64,000 nucleotides of DNA from Martinezella calliandrae (GCF_030272695.1 NZ_JARFYN010000033.1:1-64000); one strand, 5' to 3'. Shown: positions 15,908-25,054, numbered from the stretch's first letter. Numbers and translations are program-made. The notes: generated from the sequence alone by a model not told the origin.

Positions 15908-17278
15908 TTACGCCCTTTCGAATCCGCGCGCCACTTCCCAATCGGTAACGCGACGATCATACTCTTCCTGCTCCCATTGGGCGGCACGTGTGTAATGATC
16001 AATAACATCGTCGCCGAAAGCGGTGCGCAGCATATTCGAACCGGTCATGGCCGTCGCCGCATCGCGCAGGGTGCGCGGAATTTCGCGGACCTCACGGGCG
16101 CCGTAGGCATCTCCCACGAACGGCGCTTCCAGCTCCAGCTTGTTGTCGATACCATCGAGGCCGGCGGCGATCAGCGCCGCAAACGCCAGATGCGGATTGA
16201 GATCAGAACCGCCGACGCGGCATTCGATGCGGATCGCCTTGGTATCTTCGCCGCAAAGACGATAACCGGCTGTGCGATTGTCCTTGCTCCAGATTGCCTT
16301 GGTCGGCGCGAATGTGCCGGCCATGAAGCGCTTGTAGGAATTGATGTAGGGAGCCAAGAAGTAGGTGATCTCGCTGGCATGGGTCAGAAGGCCGGCGACA
16401 TAGTGCTTCATCATTGGCGACATGCCGTACTTGCCGCCCTCTTCGAAGAACTTCGGGGTCTTGCCGTCGAGGCTCCAGAGCGACTGGTGGATATGCGAGG
16501 AGCTGCCGGCGGCGCTATAGCTCCACTTCGCCAGGAAGGTGATGGCCTTGCCCTTCGACCAGGCGATTTCCTTGCAGCCGTTCTTGATGATCGCGTGGCG
16601 GTCGGCCATGGTCAGCGCGTCGGCATAGCGGACATTGATCTCTTCCTGGCCGGCGGAAGCTTCACCCTTGGAATTTTCGACCGGGATGCCGGCGCCCTGC
16701 AGCCCTGTGCGGATCGCCCGCATCACCTCTTCTTCCTTGGTGGTCTGGAAGATGTGGTAGTCCTCGTTGTAGCCGCTGGCGAGCTTCAGATGGCGGTAGC
16801 CGGACTCTCGCGCGCTGTCGTAGCTTTGATCGAATAAGAAAAACTCGAGCTCCGAGGCCATATAGGCCTTGAGGCCCATGGCTTCCAATCGCTTCACCTG
16901 CTTTTTCAGGATCGCGCGCGGGGAATGTGCCACCTCTTCATGCGTGTGATGATCGAGGACGTCGCAAAGGACAAGCGCCGTACCTTCGAGCCAGGGAATA
17001 CGACGAAGCGTGGCAAGATCAGGCTTCATCGTATAGTCGCCATAGCCCTTCTCCCAGCTCGTCGACTTGTAGCCCGAGACGGTTTCCATCTCGATGTCGG
17101 TCGCCTGGAGATAATTGCAGCTATGCGTTTCCTTAAAGGCGCTCTCGACGAAGAATTCCGCCTGGAAACGCTTGCCCATCAGGCGACCCTGCATGTCAAC
17201 CTGACATGCCAGAACCGTATCGATGCGCCCCTCGGCCACATCCTGCTTAAGGTCGTCGAACGTATAGCTAGTGCTCAT
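15908..17278 (-). CDS. Glutamine-synthetase-like gamma-glutamyl-amine ligase (PuuA/IpuC type)
   Basis: A 456-residue member of the glutamine synthetase fold, starting at MSTSYTFDD (AGGCGG upstream). Catalytic-domain phrases include EVAHSPRAILKKQ, MASELEFFLF (metal-binding Glu), GEASAGQEEINVRY, AKWSYSAAGSSSHIHQSLW and GGSDLNPHLAFAAL. It is shorter in the N-terminal beta-grasp region than GlnA, as in the GlnA-like ligases that join glutamate to amines (PuuA, IpuC and relatives). Predicted reaction: amine + Glu + ATP gives gamma-glutamyl-amide. The next genes in the transcript are oxidoreductases, consistent with this. Which amine is used cannot be told. It does not look like the ammonium-assimilating GlnA. 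Confidence 0.9.
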   Translation of the reverse strand: MSTSYTFDDLKQDVAEGRIDTVLACQVDMQGRLMGKRFQAEFFVESAFKETHSCNYLQATDIEMETVSGYKSTSWEKGYGDYTMKPDLATLRRIPWLEGTALVLCDVLDHHTHEEVAHSPRAILKKQVKRLEAMGLKAYMASELEFFLFDQSYDSARESGYRHLKLASGYNEDYHIFQTTKEEEVMRAIRTGLQGAGIPVENSKGEASAGQEEINVRYADALTMADRHAIIKNGCKEIAWSKGKAITFLAKWSYSAAGSSSHIHQSLWSLDGKTPKFFEEGGKYGMSPMMKHYVAGLLTHASEITYFLAPYINSYKRFMAGTFAPTKAIWSKDNRTAGYRLCGEDTKAIRIECRVGGSDLNPHLAFAALIAAGLDGIDNKLELEAPFVGDAYGAREVREIPRTLRDAATAMTGSNMLRTAFGDDVIDHYTRAAQWEQEEYDRRVTDWEVARGFERA

Positions 17279-17378
17279 GAGTGATCCGCCTGAATAGTGA
17301 ATTAGGACTTCGGACAACAAAACGACGGCTTGCGGCAGGGCGCGACGCAGCGCCGTGCGTTTCGTTTATGCCGGTGAA

Positions 17379-17400
17379 GGGGCCGCGCGCAGGCGGCCCC
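17379..17400. other. Intercistronic GC hairpin
   Basis: GGGGCCGC (17379-17386), loop of six, GCGGCCCC (17393-17400): a perfect 8-bp stem in the 148-bp gap between the permease stop (17427) and the ligase start (17278). No T-run follows on the - strand, so it is more likely an RNA processing or stability element than a strong terminator. Confidence 0.6.
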
Positions 17401-17426
17401 GCCGTTTGAGAAATGAGCCCCGACGG

Positions 17427-18998
17427 TCAGCGTTCGCCGACTGCTGCTTCGGCGGCTGCGATTTCGGCTTTGCGCCTTGCGATCTCCTCGCCGATCGGCG
17501 GGCCTCGGAAGCGGCGACGTTCGAAACCGAACCAGACGATCCCCGTCAGGACAAGGAAGCCGACGGTGATGATGCCCGCCCAGTCGTTCGGCGGCTGAAT
17601 GCCGATAACAAAGATGACGATCATCGCGAGGATCGAGAGCACGGCAAAAAGCTTGAACCCCATCTCGCCGAGATTCCACGGGCCCATCTTGTCCCACTTC
17701 GACGTACCCCATGCGAAGAGACCGAGCGTGATCGGGATCGCGAAGGAGAAGAAGAGGAAGATGACGGTGCATGAAACGACGATCGTATAGACCGGCGTGT
17801 CGCCGATCGAGACCAGCGAAGAACCCCAGACGAACAGCACCGAAAGAACCGAGCCTGTCCAGATCGCGGATACCGGCGTGCGGAATTTCGGGCTGACCTT
17901 GGAGAGCCCCTTCGATGCCGGAAGGCCGCCATCACGCGAGAACGCGAAGATCATGCGCGATACCGAGGTGACCGTCGCAAGGCCGCAAAGCCACTGGCTA
18001 ACGAAGATCAGGAAATAAAGGATATCCTTGATGATGGGATTGACCCGGGCATCCATCGCCCAGAAGAAGACGTTCCAGCCCTGTTTTGCGGCATCGTCCA
18101 TATTCGGCAGCATCAGAACGAACGCACAAAGCATGATGTAACCGAACAATGCCGACCAAAGTACCGAGGCTACCATGCCGCGCGGAACGGAATGCGCAGC
18201 CTTCAGAGTTTCCTCCGAGGTGTGCGCCGAAGCATCGTAGCCGGTGATCGTGTAGATCGGCAGCAAGAGGCCGAGCGCGAAGACCCAGAAGGTGGATACC
18301 TGCGGCCAGACCGGTGCTCCAGTCGCCGATCCGTCGGCAGCGATGGTCGCCACGCCAGAATAATTCGTAAAGGTGAACAACCGTGCGAAATCGTAGGACG
18401 GCGCAGCGATCAGGCACACGACCGCGAGCGCGATCGAAGTCGCGAAGATCAAATAGCCGGAAAAGTCGGTCAGCTTCGCCGTAAGCCCGATGCCCATGTG
18501 GTTCACGAGTGCCTGAAGGCCGGTGATGACGACGAGGAACAGGATCCGGACCAGTGTCGTATCGACCATGCCGAAATAGCCGCCGAGAGCACCGAAGAAG
18601 AAATAATAGGTGCCGACATTGATCGCGCCGAGAACGGTGACGAGGCCGAGCAGGTTGAACCAGGCTGTCAACCAGCCGGTGAAGCGGTTGCCGAGGATCG
18701 AACCCCAGTGATAGAGCCCGCCAGCCGTCGGATAGGCCGAGCTGATCTGCGCCATGGCTATGGCGAAGACCAAAGAGATGAAGCATCCGACTGGCCAGCC
18801 GATGCCGATCGCGGCGCCACCTGCACCCGAAGTCGCCTGGGCGAGCGAATTGATGCCGCCCGAAAGAATGCAAATGATCGAAAAGGATACGGCGAAATTC
18901 GAGAACGAGCTCATGCGCCGCTCCAACTCCTGGGCATAGCCCATGGAGTGCAGAATATGCACGTCCTGCTTTTTGTCTAACTCTGTGTAATCAGACAT
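17427..18998 (-). CDS. APC-superfamily amino acid/amine permease
   Basis: A 523-residue inner-membrane protein with about twelve hydrophobic segments. The start MSDYTELDKKQD is preceded by AGGGGGA; an in-frame upstream ATG adds only a hydrophilic tail. The region SFSIICILSGGINSL is the unwound TM1 motif of APC transporters, and TGYDASAHTSEET is the conserved TM6 signature seen in amino-acid/GABA/choline permeases (ACT family). It probably imports the amine or amino acid consumed by the downstream ligase and dehydrogenases. The C-terminal tail after the last TM is rich in Arg/Glu/Ala. The spacing of 122 bases to the upstream amidohydrolase still suggests one operon. Confidence 0.92.
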   Translation of the reverse strand: MSDYTELDKKQDVHILHSMGYAQELERRMSSFSNFAVSFSIICILSGGINSLAQATSGAGGAAIGIGWPVGCFISLVFAIAMAQISSAYPTAGGLYHWGSILGNRFTGWLTAWFNLLGLVTVLGAINVGTYYFFFGALGGYFGMVDTTLVRILFLVVITGLQALVNHMGIGLTAKLTDFSGYLIFATSIALAVVCLIAAPSYDFARLFTFTNYSGVATIAADGSATGAPVWPQVSTFWVFALGLLLPIYTITGYDASAHTSEETLKAAHSVPRGMVASVLWSALFGYIMLCAFVLMLPNMDDAAKQGWNVFFWAMDARVNPIIKDILYFLIFVSQWLCGLATVTSVSRMIFAFSRDGGLPASKGLSKVSPKFRTPVSAIWTGSVLSVLFVWGSSLVSIGDTPVYTIVVSCTVIFLFFSFAIPITLGLFAWGTSKWDKMGPWNLGEMGFKLFAVLSILAMIVIFVIGIQPPNDWAGIITVGFLVLTGIVWFGFERRRFRGPPIGEEIARRKAEIAAAEAAVGER

Positions 18999-19120
18999 GT
19001 CATTCCCCCTAAAACCCGGCCGTCCGCGGAATTGCGGAAAACCATGTGCCATGTGTGCCACCGGCTTTTGCCGTGCGGCCCGATCGCAGTTGAACTGCTC
19101 CCCGAGGTCTTCTTTTATGT

Positions 19121-19891
19121 TCAGGCTTCCAGGCTGCTCTGGATAAGCCCTGTCAGATAGCCGGCCACGACCCCTTGGCCGACGTCATCTTGGATGAGGT
19201 CGTTGCGGACCTCGATCATAACGTTATGCAAACCATTGGCGAGCCCATGCAGTTTGAGCGTATGGGTAACGCCATCCTCTGGCCCATAAGGCTCGTTGCG
19301 CTCCGTGCGGTAGACCGGCGCCTTTCTGGCCGCATCGAGCATTCGATCGGCCAGAAAGCGGTCGTCATCGTGCAGAATGCCGAGCTCCACTGCCCGCTGC
19401 CTGCCGTTGTACACGGGCGTAAAACTATGCACCGTCACGATCACGGTTTTTTGTTCCTTCGCCGCCCGTTCCTTCAACAGAGCCCGAATGCGGTCGTGGA
19501 ATGGTAGATAAAGAGCCTCGGTCCGTGCCTGTCGGTCGGCCGCCTGCAGGTGCTGGTTGCCGGGGATCGTGTAGATCTCGCTGGTTTCCGGCATGGCGCC
19601 CGCGCTTTCCGGCGGCCGATTGCAGTCGTAGATCAAGCGCGAGAAGCGTTGATAGACCAGCGTGGCATCGAGGTTATCGGACATTTTCCGGGCGACGGCC
19701 AGCGCACCGGGGTCCCAGGCGATATGACTGGAAAGCGCTTCGCTCGAAAGGCCGAGATCGCCGAAATATTCCGGCAGCGTGCGCGAAGCATGTTCACAAA
19801 TGATCAGAACCGGGCTTGCTCCGGTCGGTCGTTCGACCGCAACGCAATCGCCGTCCGCTTCCGTCAGAATCTCCTGCCGAGCAAGCATCAA
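19121..19891 (-). CDS. N-formylglutamate amidohydrolase family protein
   Basis: A 256-residue enzyme of the FGase family. Diagnostic segments are LIICEHASRTLPEYFGDLGL, HIAWDPGALAVARKM, FSRLIYDCNRPP, and IVTVHSFTPVYNG, which supply the zinc ligands and the arginine/asparagine substrate pocket. Members hydrolyse N-formyl-glutamate (HutG) or related N-acyl amino acids. No hut genes are in this operon; instead it is the first gene before a permease, a gamma-glutamyl ligase and dehydrogenases, so it may release glutamate from an acyl- or gamma-glutamyl intermediate. That role is inferred from context. Two ATGs (19891 and 19888) are possible starts. Confidence 0.88.
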   Translation of the reverse strand: MMLARQEILTEADGDCVAVERPTGASPVLIICEHASRTLPEYFGDLGLSSEALSSHIAWDPGALAVARKMSDNLDATLVYQRFSRLIYDCNRPPESAGAMPETSEIYTIPGNQHLQAADRQARTEALYLPFHDRIRALLKERAAKEQKTVIVTVHSFTPVYNGRQRAVELGILHDDDRFLADRMLDAARKAPVYRTERNEPYGPEDGVTHTLKLHGLANGLHNVMIEVRNDLIQDDVGQGVVAGYLTGLIQSSLEA

Positions 19892-20069
19892 AGGAGCCCC
19901 ACCGCTGCCTAATGAAATGTTTACAAGAAAAGAATTCTTCAGGTTTCGACGGCTGTCAACTGGGAACTGAAATTATTTCTTCATTTGTGACATTGACACC
20001 AAATGTGACAGCGTAGTTATATCTTTATAGGAGACTGGCAAAAGACCGTCCCTGGGGAGCTAAAATCGA
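19892..20069. promoter_or_regulatory. Divergent promoter region with candidate RpiR operators
   Basis: An AT-rich 178-bp gap between the amidohydrolase operon and the RpiR gene. It contains the palindrome AAGAATTCTT (19930-19939), the inverted repeat GAAAT-T-ATTTC (19969-19979) and two near-direct repeats ATTTGTGACA (19983-19992) and AAATGTGACA (20001-20010). Any of these could be the regulator's site; the GAAAT/ATTTC dyad is the best fit to RpiR-type operators. Confidence 0.5.
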
Positions 20070-20942
20070 GTGAGCAATGCGTCGAAAACAGTTTCGGACG
20101 TTATCCATGCCCAATTCGACGCGTTGACGCGCGCCGAAAAGCAGCTCGCCAAAAGCTTGCTCGACAACTACCCGGTTTCAGGGCTGGGCAGCATCACGAC
20201 GGTTGCCGAAAATGCGCGGGTTTCCACGCCGACAGTGGCCCGCATGGTGCAGAAACTCGGCTTCAAGGGTTATCCGGACTTTCAGTCCCACCTCCATCAG
20301 GAGGTCGAGGCGACCATCTCAAATCCGCTGACGAAACATGATCGCTGGGCATCCAATGCCCCCGGCACACATATCCTCAACCGCTTTGCCGATACCATCA
20401 TGAGCAACCTGCGCCAAACGTTGGCGGATATCGATGCGGCAACCTTCGATAGCGTCGCTGCACTGCTGTCGGAGCGCAAGCGCGGGCTTTATTTCGTCGG
20501 TGGCCGCATCACCGGCGCGCTTGCCGAATATTTCTTCACCCATATGCAGGTCATCCGCCCGAACACGACCCTGCTCTCCTCCAATTCCAGTTCCTGGCCA
20601 CAATATGTTCTGAACATGAACCCCGGCGACTTGCTCGTGATCTTCGATATCCGTCGCTACGAGCAGGAAATAGTCAGCCTCGCGGCTGCCGCACGCCGCC
20701 ACGGGGCCGAGATCATCGTCTTCACCGACCAATGGGCGACCCCCGCCGCCAAGCATGCCAAACACACGTTCCGTGTGCAAATCGAGGCTCCATCGGCTTG
20801 GGATTCCTCCGTCGTCACCCTCTTCATCGTCGAGGCCCTGATCGAAGCCGTACAAAGCTCGACCTGGGATGAGACCAGTGAGCGCATGAAAACGCTTGAA
20901 GGCCTGTTCGAACAAACAAGGCTGTTCCGCAAGCTGGGTTAG
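20070..20942 (+). CDS. MurR/RpiR-family transcriptional regulator
   Basis: A 290-residue regulator starting at GTG 20070, ten bases after GGGGAG. Residues about 1-80 form the RpiR HTH_6 domain (TVAENARVSTPTVARMVQKL with GFKGYPDFQ), and about 125-265 a SIS sugar-isomerase-like ligand domain (RKRGLYFVGGRITGALAEYF, DLLVIFDIRRYEQE). RpiR proteins usually sense phosphosugars, but several control amino acid or amine catabolism. It is divergent from the amidohydrolase-permease-ligase operon, so that operon is its probable target, with autoregulation through the shared 178-bp gap. Confidence 0.92.
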   Translation: MSNASKTVSDVIHAQFDALTRAEKQLAKSLLDNYPVSGLGSITTVAENARVSTPTVARMVQKLGFKGYPDFQSHLHQEVEATISNPLTKHDRWASNAPGTHILNRFADTIMSNLRQTLADIDAATFDSVAALLSERKRGLYFVGGRITGALAEYFFTHMQVIRPNTTLLSSNSSSWPQYVLNMNPGDLLVIFDIRRYEQEIVSLAAAARRHGAEIIVFTDQWATPAAKHAKHTFRVQIEAPSAWDSSVVTLFIVEALIEAVQSSTWDETSERMKTLEGLFEQTRLFRKLG

Positions 20943-21127
20943 AGGGAGGAGAAGTATAAAATTAAGACCTGGGGAACGGCCGACAAGATAGAGCCTGTCA
21001 TCGTTAGCGGATAAAAGTAAATCCCCGACGTTTCAGGAAACGCAACCCGCCGCAACCCGTCACACAACCTTCATGCAACGTCATTAACAGCAAGCCAGAC
21101 ACTGAAAACCCAAAAGGAGGAATACCA

Positions 21128-22231
21128 GTGATCTCGAAAATTCATCGTCTTCTGACGCTCTCCACTGCGATGCTCGTAGCTTCGAGCGCTATCGCAGCTG
21201 CTGAACCGAGCGCGGACCTCATCGCTGCCGCCAAGAAGGAAGGCACGCTGACCACCATCGCCCTGCCCCACAACTGGTGCGGTTATGGCGACCTGATTGC
21301 CGCTTTCAAGGCAAAGTACGGCCTCGATGTCAACGAACTGAACCCGGACGCCGGGTCGGGCGATGAAGTTGAAGCAATCCGCGCCAACAAGGGCAACACC
21401 GGCCCGCAGGCTCCCGACGTGATCGACGTCGGCCTCTCCTTCGGCCCGACCGCCAAGAAGGACGGCCTTCTGCTGCCTTACAAGGTTTCCACCTGGGACT
21501 CGATCCCGGACAGCGCCAAGGATGCTGACGGCTCCTGGTACGGCGACTACTACGGCGTTCTCTCCTTCGTCGTAAACAAGGACGTCGTTAAGAATCCGCC
21601 GAAGGATTGGGCTGACCTGCAGAAGTCGGATTATGCCAACACGGTATCGCTTGCCGGCGACCCGCGCGCTTCCAACCAGGCTGTTCAGGCCGTTTACGCT
21701 GCTGGTCTCGCTGCTGGCGAGAAGGATGCAACCAAGGTTGGCGACGCTGGCCTGAAGTACTTCGCCCAGCTCAACAAGGCTGGCAACTTCGTTCCGATCA
21801 TCGGCAAGTCCGCTTCGCTCGCTCAGGGTTCCACCCCGATCGTCATCGCTTGGGACTATAATGGTCTTGCATGGCGCGACAGCCTGAACGGCAACCCGCC
21901 GGTCGACGTTACGGTCCCGGCTTCGGGTGTTATCGCTGGCGTTTACGTCCAAGCGATCTCGGCTTTCGCTCCGCACCCGAACGCTGCCAAGCTCTGGATG
22001 GAATTCCTCTATTCCGACGAGGGCCAGATCGGCTGGTTGAAGGGCTATTGCCACCCGATCCGCTTCAACGACCTGGCAAAGAACAAGAAGGTTCCGCAAG
22101 AACTTCTCGACAAGCTGCCGCCGGCAGCAGCCTATGAAAAGGCCACCTTCCCGACGCTTGACGAGCAGAAGGCAGGTTCGGCCGTCATCACCAAGCAGTG
22201 GGACAGCGTTGTCGGTTCGAACGTTAAGTAA
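21128..22231 (+). CDS. ABC transporter periplasmic substrate-binding protein
   Basis: A 367-residue binding protein starting at GTG 21128 behind an excellent AAAGGAGG. It has a signal peptide (LLTLSTAMLVASSAIAAAE, cleavage near AIAA). The mature part has the extracellular-solute-binding family 1/8 pattern seen in Fe(III), spermidine/putrescine and 2-aminoethylphosphonate importers (LIAAAKKEGTLTTIALPHNW, APDVIDVGLSFGPTAKKDGL). Its codon use is strongly biased to preferred codons, suggesting high expression. It is followed by a hairpin terminator, two permeases and an ATPase, a complete importer. The ligand is unknown; polyamine-like or phosphonate ligands are plausible. Confidence 0.9.
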   Translation: MISKIHRLLTLSTAMLVASSAIAAAEPSADLIAAAKKEGTLTTIALPHNWCGYGDLIAAFKAKYGLDVNELNPDAGSGDEVEAIRANKGNTGPQAPDVIDVGLSFGPTAKKDGLLLPYKVSTWDSIPDSAKDADGSWYGDYYGVLSFVVNKDVVKNPPKDWADLQKSDYANTVSLAGDPRASNQAVQAVYAAGLAAGEKDATKVGDAGLKYFAQLNKAGNFVPIIGKSASLAQGSTPIVIAWDYNGLAWRDSLNGNPPVDVTVPASGVIAGVYVQAISAFAPHPNAAKLWMEFLYSDEGQIGWLKGYCHPIRFNDLAKNKKVPQELLDKLPPAAAYEKATFPTLDEQKAGSAVITKQWDSVVGSNVK

Positions 22232-22245
22232 TCTGGCTTGACTTG

Positions 22246-22273
22246 AACCTCCCCGCTTCGGCGGGGAGGTTTT
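22246..22273 (+). terminator. Partial terminator/attenuator between binding protein and permeases
   Basis: AACCTCCCCGC (22246-22256), TTCG tetraloop, GCGGGGAGGTT (22261-22271), then TTT: a perfect 11-bp stem with a very stable tetraloop and a short U-tract, 14 bases after the binding-protein stop. In importer operons such elements let the binding protein be made in excess over the membrane parts, and also protect the 3' end of the short mRNA. Confidence 0.88.
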
Positions 22274-22305
22274 CCATTTTCCGACGCCGCAAATTGGGGC
22301 CTCTC

Positions 22306-23196
22306 ATGAGCACCGTCACAACATCAGCAGTCAGTACCGCACCCTTGATCAACAAGCGCATCGTCGTCGACTGGCTGGGCATTGCCCCCTTCGTGATCTT
22401 CACGCTGTTGTTCCTGATTATCCCGACGCTCTATCTCGTCATGGGCGCGTTTTTGACGCCGGACGGGAGTTTCACGCTCAAGAACCTCGGCGACCTCTTC
22501 ACGCCGACCATCCTCAGCGCCTATTGGATCAGCATCAAGATCTCGGTTGCCTCCGCGCTTGGCGGCGCGATCATCGGCTTTTATCTCGCCTGGGCGCTCG
22601 TACTCGGCGGTCTCCCCACCTGGATCCGCAGTGCCTTTCTGACCTTTTCCGGCGTCGCTTCGAATTTCGCGGGCGTGCCGCTGGCCTTCTCTTTTATCGC
22701 AACGCTCGGCCGCCAAGGCCTTGTCACCATATTGCTCGCCCATTTCGGTTTGAACCTTTACGCGACCGGCTTCAATCTTCTGAGCTTCTTCGGTCTCACC
22801 ATCACCTACATGTACTTCCAGATTCCGTTGATGGTGCTGATCATCACGCCGGCGCTCGACGGCATGAAGAAAGAATGGCGTGAAGCCGCCTCCATTCTCG
22901 GCGCCACCAACAAGCAATATTGGCTGATGGTCGCCCTGCCTATCCTCTGGCCAAGCCTCCTCGGCACGACGCTGCTGCTGTTTGCCAATTCCTTCGGTGC
23001 CATCGCAACCGCTATCGCGCTGACCGGCAGCTCGCTGAACATCGTCCCGATCGTGCTCTATGCGCAGATCCGCGGCGACGTGCTGCACAATGCCAACCTT
23101 GGCTATGCGCTGGCGCTCGGCATGATCGTCATCACGGGTATTTCAAACGTCATCTATATCTTGATGCGCATGCGCGCTGAACGGTGGCAAAAATGA
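22306..23196 (+). CDS. ABC transporter permease (BPD_transp_1 family)
   Basis: A 296-residue inner-membrane protein with six predicted TM segments. The start at ATG 22306 is chosen because the 21 upstream codons overlap the terminator hairpin. The EAA loop that docks to the ATPase is visible as EWREAASILGATNKQYWLMV, followed by LPILWPSLLG. It is the first of two permeases (PotB/CysT-like order). Its stop overlaps the start of the second permease (ATGA), so the two subunits are coupled in translation and probably form a heterodimer. Confidence 0.9.
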   Translation: MSTVTTSAVSTAPLINKRIVVDWLGIAPFVIFTLLFLIIPTLYLVMGAFLTPDGSFTLKNLGDLFTPTILSAYWISIKISVASALGGAIIGFYLAWALVLGGLPTWIRSAFLTFSGVASNFAGVPLAFSFIATLGRQGLVTILLAHFGLNLYATGFNLLSFFGLTITYMYFQIPLMVLIITPALDGMKKEWREAASILGATNKQYWLMVALPILWPSLLGTTLLLFANSFGAIATAIALTGSSLNIVPIVLYAQIRGDVLHNANLGYALALGMIVITGISNVIYILMRMRAERWQK

Positions 23197-23981
23197 AGCT
23201 GCAAAAATTCTTTGCCTGGATCGCAGTCGCCATCGGCGTCATCTATTTCTTCGTTCCGCTCATCGGTACGCTGGAATTCTCGCTGCGCATGCGGCGCGAC
23301 GTCTATAGCTTCGATGCCTATAGGTCGGTCTTCTCAGACCTGGGCTTCCTGACCGCCTTCGGCTTCTCGATGCTGATGGCGCTCCTGACCATCATCTTCG
23401 GCATGCTGCTTGTCGTGCCGACGGCTTATTGGGTGCGGCTGCGTCTGCCACAGATCCGTCCCTTCGTCGAATTCGTCACGCTGATGCCGCTGGTCATTCC
23501 GGCCATCGTTATCGTCTTCGGCTATCTCCGCCTTTATAATTCGTCGTCGATCTTGCCGCTGACCGGCTACAATCAGACAACGAACCTCCTGCTCGTCTGC
23601 TCCTACATTGTATTATCGCTGCCTTATATGTACCGTTCGGTGGACACGGCTATGCGCACGATCGATGTCGGCACGCTGACGGAAGCGGCGGAAAGCCTGG
23701 GTGCAAAGTGGACGACGATCATGTTCAAATGCATCTTCCCGAATGTGATGAGCGGTGTGCTTTCCGGCGCTTTCATCACGCTTGCGATCGTCATGGGTGA
23801 ATTCACCATGGCGTCGCTGCTCAACCGTCCGGCCTTCGGACCCTATATGCAGCTCATCGGCGCCAACCGGGCTTACGAGCCGTCGGCGCTGGCGATCATC
23901 GCGCTCGCTGTAACCTGGCTCAGCATGGGCCTGCTCCAGCTTGTTTCACGCTTCTCCAAATCCGCTCCGATTAAGGCATAA
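23193..23981 (+). CDS. ABC transporter permease (PotC-like)
   Basis: A 262-residue membrane protein with six hydrophobic segments. The EAA-type loop reads LTEAAESLGAKWTTIMFKCI followed by FPNVMSGVLSGAF, then MGEFTMASLLN, a common phrase in spermidine/iron permeases. ATG 23193 overlaps the previous stop. Together with the preceding permease it forms the membrane channel of the importer; the ATPase gene begins 11 bases after the stop. Confidence 0.9.
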   Translation: MKLQKFFAWIAVAIGVIYFFVPLIGTLEFSLRMRRDVYSFDAYRSVFSDLGFLTAFGFSMLMALLTIIFGMLLVVPTAYWVRLRLPQIRPFVEFVTLMPLVIPAIVIVFGYLRLYNSSSILPLTGYNQTTNLLLVCSYIVLSLPYMYRSVDTAMRTIDVGTLTEAAESLGAKWTTIMFKCIFPNVMSGVLSGAFITLAIVMGEFTMASLLNRPAFGPYMQLIGANRAYEPSALAIIALAVTWLSMGLLQLVSRFSKSAPIKA

Positions 23982-23992
23982 GGCTTCACACC

Positions 23993-25054
23993 ATGGCTTT
24001 TCTCGAACTCACACACATCAAGAAGTCCTTCGGCGACGTCCAAGTCGTTCACGACTTCACCATGCATATCGAGAAAGGGGAGTTCGTCTCCTTCCTCGGA
24101 CCGTCTGGCTGCGGCAAGACGACCGTTCTGCGCATGATCGCCGGTTTCGAAACCCCGAGCGCCGGCACGCTGACGATCGACGGCAAGGACCAACGTCCGC
24201 TGAAGCCGAACCAGCGCAACATCGGCATGGTGTTCCAGGCATACGCCCTGTTTCCGAACATGACCGTGCACGACAATGTCGCCTTCGGTCTCAAGGTCGC
24301 CGGCGTTGCCAAGCCCGAGATCGATAAGCGCGTCAAGGAAATGCTCGGCCTGATCAAGCTCGATCATCTCGCCGGCCGCTATCCCTTCCAGATGTCCGGC
24401 GGCCAGCAGCAGCGTGTGGCGCTCGCCCGCGCTATCGCCGTCAAACCGCAGGTTCTGCTCCTCGACGAACCGCTCTCGGCCCTCGATGCCAAGATCCGCG
24501 TATCGCTGCGCGAAGAAATCCGCGCCATCCAGCAGCAACTCGGCATCACCACCGTCTTCGTGACGCACGACCAGGAAGAAGCGCTGTCGATCTCCGACCG
24601 CATCGTCGTCATGAACGCCGGGCGCGCCGACCAAATTGGCACGCCCTTCGAGATCTACAACACCCCGGCTACCCGCTTCGTCGCGTCTTTCGTCGGCACG
24701 TTGAACCTCATCGAAGGCCAGGTCGTTGATCCCGATAACAGCCGCATCATGATCGGCGACCAGGGCGTCACCTTGAAGCAGTCGGTTACGGCTTATAAGC
24801 CGGGCGATAAGGTATCGCTCGCCTTGCGCCCGGAAGCCGGTTCGCTGGCGGAATCGGCCAAGGGCGATACCGCACTGACAGGTGAAGTCTCCTCGGCGCA
24901 TTTCCTGGGTTCGGTCATCCGCACGCGCATGAATGTCGGCGGCAACACCATTTCCTTCGACATGTTCAACAGCCCGGGCACGATGCCTCCGAGCGTTGGC
25001 GAGAAGGTTACCCTGCGCTTCGCCTCCTCCGATCTGCTGGTGATTCAGGATTGA
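23993..25054 (+). CDS. ABC transporter ATP-binding protein (PotA/FbpC type)
   Basis: A 353-residue ATPase. Walker A GPSGCGKTT is at 36-44, the signature is MSGGQQQRVALARAI, Walker B is VLLLDEPLSALDAKIR, and the H-loop is TVFVTHDQEEALS. The last 110 residues form a TOBE domain (VSLALRPEAGSLAE), the regulatory end typical of PotA, FbpC and UgpC. It powers the importer encoded by the three preceding genes. An intrinsic terminator follows the stop, ending the operon before the FMN riboswitch of ribH. Confidence 0.92.
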   Translation: MAFLELTHIKKSFGDVQVVHDFTMHIEKGEFVSFLGPSGCGKTTVLRMIAGFETPSAGTLTIDGKDQRPLKPNQRNIGMVFQAYALFPNMTVHDNVAFGLKVAGVAKPEIDKRVKEMLGLIKLDHLAGRYPFQMSGGQQQRVALARAIAVKPQVLLLDEPLSALDAKIRVSLREEIRAIQQQLGITTVFVTHDQEEALSISDRIVVMNAGRADQIGTPFEIYNTPATRFVASFVGTLNLIEGQVVDPDNSRIMIGDQGVTLKQSVTAYKPGDKVSLALRPEAGSLAESAKGDTALTGEVSSAHFLGSVIRTRMNVGGNTISFDMFNSPGTMPPSVGEKVTLRFASSDLLVIQD

